Below are positions 26,161 through 30,720 of a DNA stretch of 30,720 bases, piece after piece (the stretch's first letter is position 1; every line of letters starts with the position of its first letter). Under the pieces are notes generated by a model. The model did not search any database and had not been told where the DNA came from. It saw only the letters and a program-made list of their open reading frames with translations. The DNA is taken from positions 1 to 30,720 of the IMG/VR virus record IMGVR_UViG_3300034407_003762; one strand, given 5' to 3'. The position numbers were made by a program, and so were the translations under genes. The stretch is from a virus.

Positions 26161-27373
26161 ATATTTCAAACTAGCAAGGAAGAAACAAAAGACACCAAAA
26201 GGGAATTGGAATGTTTGGCTTATTCTTGCAGGAAGAGGTTTTGGAAAAACGTGGACTGGTGCTTATGATATTGTTAATTATGCAATGCAAAACCCAAATA
26301 CAATTAGTGCAGTTCTTGCTCCTACATTTGGTGATTTACGAAGAGTTTGTTTTGAGGGTGTAAGTGGAATTAATCAGTTAATACCAAAAGAATGTTTTAA
26401 AAAACAAAGCAAAGCTGGATATAATCGTAGTACAAGTGAGATTCATTTGTGGAATGGCTCAAAAATTATGGGCTTTGCCGCAAGTGAACCTGATAGATTA
26501 AGGGGAAGTCAGTATCACCGAGCTTGGTGTGATGAGTTAGCCGCTTGGAGATATCCTGAAGCTTATGACCAATTGATGTTTGGTATGAGATTAGGTAAGA
26601 AACCACAAGTTGTTATTACCACAACACCTAGACCAACACAGTTAATTAAATCTCTTTTTAAAAGACGTACAGAAGATGTTTACGTTACTCAGGGGTCAAC
26701 ATACGAAAATGTAGACAATCTTGCTCCAAGTGCATTAGAACAGTTTAGAGAACGATATGAAGGCACACGTTTAGGTAGACAAGAACTGTATGCTGAAATA
26801 TTAGATGATGTTGAAGGTGCATTATGGAATCATTCAATGATAGATAAGAATAGAGTCCACAAAGAAGAATTACCTGAGATGAGTAAAATTGTAATTGGTA
26901 TTGATCCTGCTGTAACAAGCAATGCTAATTCTGATGAAACTGGAATTATTGTTGCAAGTTTGGGTGAAAATGGGTATTACTACATACTGGAAGATAAAAG
27001 TGGGAAATATTCTCCTGATTCTTGGGGACGTATTGCAGTTGAACTCTTTTATCGCTATAATGCCAATATGATTGTTGCCGAAATTAATAATGGTGGCGAT
27101 CTTGTTGAAAGGTTGTTGCGAAGTGTTGATAGAAATGTTGTTATTAAAACAGTACACGCAACAAGAGGTAAAATGATAAGGGCAGAGCCAGTATCAGCAT
27201 TGTATGAGCAGGAAAAAGTTTTTCATTGTGGTTCTTTCAATGAATTAGAAGATCAGATGTGTTCATATACTGGAGATACAAGAAGCAAAAGTCCTGATAG
27301 ATTGGATGCTCTAGTTTGGGCATTAACACAACTAAGTGTTTCTAGTGGGAAGCCATTATGGAGAATAAGTTAA
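26063..27373 (+). CDS. Terminase large subunit (ATPase-nuclease)
   Basis: This 436-residue protein packages DNA into proheads. Walker A LAGRGFGKT (55-63), Walker B AWCDELA (about 154-160), the ITTTPRPT coupling motif and the RNase H-like nuclease (IVIGIDPAVTSN, later PDRLDALVWAL) are all present. It resembles GTA/DNA-packaging terminase_6-type enzymes (GNWNVWLILAGRG...). The start is uncertain: ATG 26063 lies deep in the small subunit gene with no nearby ribosome binding site. An ATA at 26132, 5 nt after GGGAAG, would still keep the ATPase. The portal follows directly. Confidence 0.92.
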   Translation: MLQQTNPQLTKLSNLLKKSWEVPIQKASLNYIKYFKLARKKQKTPKGNWNVWLILAGRGFGKTWTGAYDIVNYAMQNPNTISAVLAPTFGDLRRVCFEGVSGINQLIPKECFKKQSKAGYNRSTSEIHLWNGSKIMGFAASEPDRLRGSQYHRAWCDELAAWRYPEAYDQLMFGMRLGKKPQVVITTTPRPTQLIKSLFKRRTEDVYVTQGSTYENVDNLAPSALEQFRERYEGTRLGRQELYAEILDDVEGALWNHSMIDKNRVHKEELPEMSKIVIGIDPAVTSNANSDETGIIVASLGENGYYYILEDKSGKYSPDSWGRIAVELFYRYNANMIVAEINNGGDLVERLLRSVDRNVVIKTVHATRGKMIRAEPVSALYEQEKVFHCGSFNELEDQMCSYTGDTRSKSPDRLDALVWALTQLSVSSGKPLWRIS

Positions 27374-29719
27374 ATGAGTATACTAGACGATTTAAAAAAA
27401 ATATTTACAAGAAACATCAAAACAAAACAAGCACCAGTAACAGTTTATAACAACGTAGGTTACTCAACACCAAAAAGAGATTCATTTATACAATATGCAG
27501 AAGAAGGTTATCAAGAAAATGCAGTTGTTTATAAATGTGTAAATGAGATTGCCAATGGTGCATCAAGTGTAAAGTTTGATGTATTTGATGAGGAAACAAA
27601 GTTAGATAATCATCCATTAATAAATTTACTAGAAAGACCAAATCCTTTACAAGCAGGAAACGAATTTTTTCAATCGCTCTATGCCTATTTATTATTAAGT
27701 GGTAATAGTTATGTACTGAGAACAGGAGCAGATAATCAGCCACCAAAAGAATTGCATTTATTACGACCAGACAGAATAAAAATAGAACCAAGTAATACAA
27801 CAATTCCAAAAAGCTATCAATATGAATTGAGTGGACAAGTTGTTGCATCATATCCAGTAGATTCAGAAACTGGTGCAAGTGAAATCAAACATTTTAAATT
27901 ATGGAATCCTACTGATGATTATTATGGTCTATCTCCTATTAGAGCCGCAAGTGTTGATATAGATCAGCACAATTACTCTGCAAAACACAATGTAAATCTT
28001 TTAATGAATGGAGCAAGACCTAGTGGTGCAATTGTATTTAGACCAAGGGATGAAGCAGGAATGAATGTTCAATTAACTGAATCACAAAGACAACAATTAA
28101 TTTCTGATTTAGAGTTAAGATTTCAAGGTACAAATAATAGTGGCAGAGCAATGTTATTAGAAGGAGATTTTGATTGGAAAGAAATGGGTCTATCTCCAAA
28201 AGATATGGATTTTCTACAATTAAAAAATATGAGTGCAAGAGATATTGCAATGTGTTTTGGAGTACCTAGTCAACTAGTAGGCATTCCTGATGCACAAACT
28301 TATTCAAATGTACAAGAAGCTAGACTTGCTTTATATGAAGAAACAATCATTCCATTAATACGAAGAGTAGAGTCTGATTTAAATGAATACCTTGCTCCAT
28401 ATTATGGTGAGAGATTGCGAATTCAATATGATATTGATTCTATTCCTGCAATGGCAGAAAGAAGAAGAAGAATTTATGAAAATGTAACTGTTGCTGTAAG
28501 AGAAGGAATTATATCAAGAAATGAAGCACGAGATAGATTAGGACTTGAACCCATTACTGGTGGAGATGAAGTTTATATAAGTGCAAATCTATTTCCATTA
28601 GGTGAGCCTGAAGAATCTAATCTAGAAGATGATTCAGAAAAAGATTTTGAAGAAGATTATCTTTCAAAAAGAGAAGTAAGAAAAGATGTATTTACAACAG
28701 AAGAAGAAGCAGAACAACGTGCAGAAGAAATAGGATGTAGTGGAACACATTCACACGACACAGATAATGGAACTGTATTTATGCCTTGTGCATCACATAG
28801 TGATTATGAGAGAATAACTGGAGAAGAATTAAAGTATCATACTGCTGACCCTGAATATTTAGTGCAACAAGACCCAAGAATGGGAGAGGGTGAAGATGTT
28901 TTTGATTCTGTGGGAGAAGCAAGAGAAAGAGCAGAAGAATTAGGATGTGATGGCACTCACACATTGAGAACACCTGATGGTAATGTTTATATGCCTTGCA
29001 GTAGTCATTCTATCTATATGAGAGTTACTGGACAAGATAAGTCATTAGAAGATATTGATCTTACACCAACATCAGGTATGGCTGAAGAAGCACGAAAAGG
29101 TTTAGAATGGAGAAAAGAATTTAAACGAGGTGGTACTGCTGTTGGAGTTGCAAGAGCCAATCAACTTGTAAGAAAAGAAAATCTATCACCAAGAACTGTA
29201 TTGAGAATGTATAGTTTCTTTGCACGACACGAAGTTGACAAACAAGCAGAAGGATTTAGAGCAGGAGAAAAAGGATATCCAAGTGCAGGAAGAATTGCTT
29301 GGGCATTATGGGGTGGTGATGCTGGGCAAACTTGGTCTGCAAAAAAAAGAGATCAAATAAAAAAAGAAGTAGAAAAAGCTTGTTGCCAAGATTGTGAAGA
29401 AAAAGCAGAAGTATCAGGCAAGGCAAAAAAAACATTAGAAGGAAAAGTAAAAGAACATAATGACAAGCACGGACACAAGAAAGGAAAAAGAGTAACATTA
29501 AGAATGTTAAGTGCTGTTTTTAGAAGAGGTGTAGGAGCATACAGGACAAACCCTGAATCTGTTAGAAGAAATGTTACTGGACCTGATCAATGGGCAATTG
29601 CACGAGTAAATGCCTTTTTATATGCTGTAAGAACTGGAAGATTTAGAAGTGGACAATTTGACAGAGATTTGCTACCAAAAGATCATCCATTGTATAAGGC
29701 AAGGGGTAAAGATGATTAA
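27374..29719 (+). CDS. Portal protein (HK97 family) with a long multi-domain C-terminal extension
   Basis: This is a 781-residue protein. Residues 1 to about 410 are a complete HK97-type portal (FIQYAEEGYQENAVVYKCVNEIA, SGNSYVLR, RPDRIKIEPS, QLKNMSARDIAMCFGVPSQLVG, YLAPYYGERLRI), which normally ends here. The rest has two 46-residue repeats 70 residues apart (438-483, 508-553; EEIGCSGTHSH / EELGCDGTHT and MPCxSHSxY). ARKGLEWRKEFKRGGTAVGVARANQL and HEVDKQAEGFRAGEKGYPSAGRIAWALWGGDAG follow. A last domain reads TLRMLSAVFRRGVGAYRTNPESVRR and DQWAIARVNAFLYAVR.G. The last two resemble domains I know from other phage proteins (possibly DUF5872- and DUF5824-like). Their roles are unknown. Confidence 0.85.
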   Translation: MSILDDLKKIFTRNIKTKQAPVTVYNNVGYSTPKRDSFIQYAEEGYQENAVVYKCVNEIANGASSVKFDVFDEETKLDNHPLINLLERPNPLQAGNEFFQSLYAYLLLSGNSYVLRTGADNQPPKELHLLRPDRIKIEPSNTTIPKSYQYELSGQVVASYPVDSETGASEIKHFKLWNPTDDYYGLSPIRAASVDIDQHNYSAKHNVNLLMNGARPSGAIVFRPRDEAGMNVQLTESQRQQLISDLELRFQGTNNSGRAMLLEGDFDWKEMGLSPKDMDFLQLKNMSARDIAMCFGVPSQLVGIPDAQTYSNVQEARLALYEETIIPLIRRVESDLNEYLAPYYGERLRIQYDIDSIPAMAERRRRIYENVTVAVREGIISRNEARDRLGLEPITGGDEVYISANLFPLGEPEESNLEDDSEKDFEEDYLSKREVRKDVFTTEEEAEQRAEEIGCSGTHSHDTDNGTVFMPCASHSDYERITGEELKYHTADPEYLVQQDPRMGEGEDVFDSVGEARERAEELGCDGTHTLRTPDGNVYMPCSSHSIYMRVTGQDKSLEDIDLTPTSGMAEEARKGLEWRKEFKRGGTAVGVARANQLVRKENLSPRTVLRMYSFFARHEVDKQAEGFRAGEKGYPSAGRIAWALWGGDAGQTWSAKKRDQIKKEVEKACCQDCEEKAEVSGKAKKTLEGKVKEHNDKHGHKKGKRVTLRMLSAVFRRGVGAYRTNPESVRRNVTGPDQWAIARVNAFLYAVRTGRFRSGQFDRDLLPKDHPLYKARGKDD

Positions 29720-29734
29720 ACAAAAGGGGAAAAA

Positions 29735-30720
29735 ATGGTTAGACCAACAAACTATCAAGTGTATGTTGACACATATAATACTTTTTTAAATAACAACAAA
29801 GATTATAAAAAAACTTGCGAAGAACTAGATATTAAAAGACCTACATTATGTGCTCGTTTGTGGAAGTACAGAAAAGATAATGACATAAAACCATCAGACG
29901 AAAAAAAAGAAATACAAAAACCATATCAACTCATTAAACAAGAACTAAAAGAAATCGTAGTTCCAAATCTACAACACGACCCTGATGAACCTATTGATGA
30001 ATTAATTAATAGACTAACTGAAAATTTTAAACGAACAAAATTACACGAAGATGAAAAAAAATGGAGACCCATCCACGTTAACACAGATAAACCCATAGGT
30101 ATTGCTTGGTTAGGTGATCCACATATTGATGACCCATATTGTGATTGGGTTACATTAAGAAGAGATTTAAATATAATTAAAAACACAAGAGGATTATATG
30201 GTGCTTCTTTAGGTGATCAAACAAATAATTGGGTGGGAAGATTAGCACGATTATATGAGAATCATACTGTTACAAAAGCTGATTCTTGGCGACTAGTAGA
30301 ATGGTTAATCAAAGAAATGGATCCATTGATCCTAATTGCTGGTAATCACGATATGTGGAGTGGAAACTCTGACCCTGTACAATGGATGAAAAGGCCACAT
30401 CAAATCTATGAAAAATGGCAATCACGATTACAATTAGAATTTCCTAATGGTAAGAAAGTAAAGATAATTGCATCACACGATTTTCCTGGACACTCAATGT
30501 GGAATAATCTTCACGGACAAATGAAAGCGGCAAAGTTTTTATCATCAGCCCATCTTTACATTGCTGGTCATAAACACAATTGGGCATTACAACAAATTGA
30601 ATTACCTGAAAATGATATTTGTTGTTGGTTAGCAAGAGCAAGAGGATATAAGTTTTATGATGAACACGCGTTAAGGTTTGGGTTTGAAGAACAGCGATAT
30701 GGACACGCGATTTGTACAAT
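29735..30720 (+). CDS. Calcineurin-like metallophosphoesterase, N-terminal HTH (partial at window end)
   Basis: This frame is open from ATG 29735 (AAGGGGAAAAA upstream) to the right edge, 328 codons so far. The dimetal core is clear: GDPH (D128, H130), GDQTNN (D161), GNHDMW (N204, H205), ASHDF (H248), GHKHN (H279, H281). The first 50 residues (VYVDTYNTFLNNNKDYKKTCEELDIKRPTLCARLWKYRKD) look like an HTH domain. A phosphoesterase between portal and, presumably, the head protease/capsid genes is a position I do not know from classic phages. A nuclease or nucleotide phosphatase role is possible. Confidence 0.88.
   Translation, partial: MVRPTNYQVYVDTYNTFLNNNKDYKKTCEELDIKRPTLCARLWKYRKDNDIKPSDEKKEIQKPYQLIKQELKEIVVPNLQHDPDEPIDELINRLTENFKRTKLHEDEKKWRPIHVNTDKPIGIAWLGDPHIDDPYCDWVTLRRDLNIIKNTRGLYGASLGDQTNNWVGRLARLYENHTVTKADSWRLVEWLIKEMDPLILIAGNHDMWSGNSDPVQWMKRPHQIYEKWQSRLQLEFPNGKKVKIIASHDFPGHSMWNNLHGQMKAAKFLSSAHLYIAGHKHNWALQQIELPENDICCWLARARGYKFYDEHALRFGFEEQRYGHAICT

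Noticed and set aside
1-30720. Search for tRNA genes, CRISPR arrays, insertion sequences, integrase and attachment sites.
   Set aside because: No cloverleaf with a recognisable T-arm, no regular repeat-spacer pattern, no transposase or integrase motifs and no long direct repeats were seen by eye.

Overview
The window is a strongly AT-rich, gene-dense stretch of a tailed double-stranded DNA phage (siphovirus plan), probably one that infects a marine alphaproteobacterium; a SAR11-like host is an inference from base composition and gene content. The evidence is a lambda-type tape measure protein, tail genes that resemble those of alphaproteobacterial gene transfer agents, a terminase/portal block, a T7-type primase-helicase and several protein types common in uncultured marine phages. 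I found no integrase, ribosomal, tRNA or host metabolic block. The window ends inside a phosphoesterase just after terminase and portal, and begins at the end of the major tail protein. The missing capsid and head-tail genes therefore probably lie outside it, as expected of a circular or permuted map.

Layout, left to right. (1) 1-5548, rightward late genes: major tail protein end, an unknown protein, two overlapping tail assembly chaperone ORFs linked by a canonical -1 slippery heptamer, tape measure, a tail-tip-like protein, a membrane-anchored protein, an M15-type endolysin, a spanin-like pair, and a small protein ending in a bidirectional terminator. (2) 5565-8897, leftward: two promoter-led sets of small, mostly unknown early-type proteins, including a 2OG-Fe(II) dioxygenase, an XRE-type regulator and a YG-repeat exported protein. 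(3) 8943-12819, leftward recombination/replication operon: PD-(D/E)XK exonuclease, ERF annealing protein, SSB-like protein, DUF3310-like protein, HNH nuclease, DNA methyltransferase. (4) 12820-12916, divergent control region with back-to-back -35 boxes next to a Cro-like gene. (5) 12916-15672, rightward: Cro-like protein, exported protein, DUF1064 nuclease, a run of small membrane proteins and a marine-phage structural protein. (6) 15673-16506, a leftward three-gene island. (7) 16626-22489, rightward: winged-helix replication initiator, primase-helicase, then glycosyltransferase-like, degenerate methyltransferase-like, IbrA-like (PAPS-reductase family), IbrB-like and ParB-like genes, all tightly overlapping. 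(8) 22476-23926, leftward amidoligase plus gamma-glutamylcyclotransferase pair. (9) 24131-25500, rightward small genes. (10) 25621-30720, small and large terminase, a portal with a long C-terminal extension, and a phosphoesterase cut by the window edge.

The most interesting items are the GGGAAAC site at 634-640 that would fuse the two tail chaperones as in lambda gpG/gpGT; the glycosyltransferase/methyltransferase-like/IbrA/IbrB/ParB block, a candidate DNA-modification or anti-defence system; the amidoligase/GGCT pair; the 781-residue portal with a duplicated Cys/His module; and three rightward operons that share a -35/16/-10/6-nt/ATG geometry with no ribosome binding site, which suggests leaderless messages. 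All function calls rest on reading motifs by eye, with no database search.
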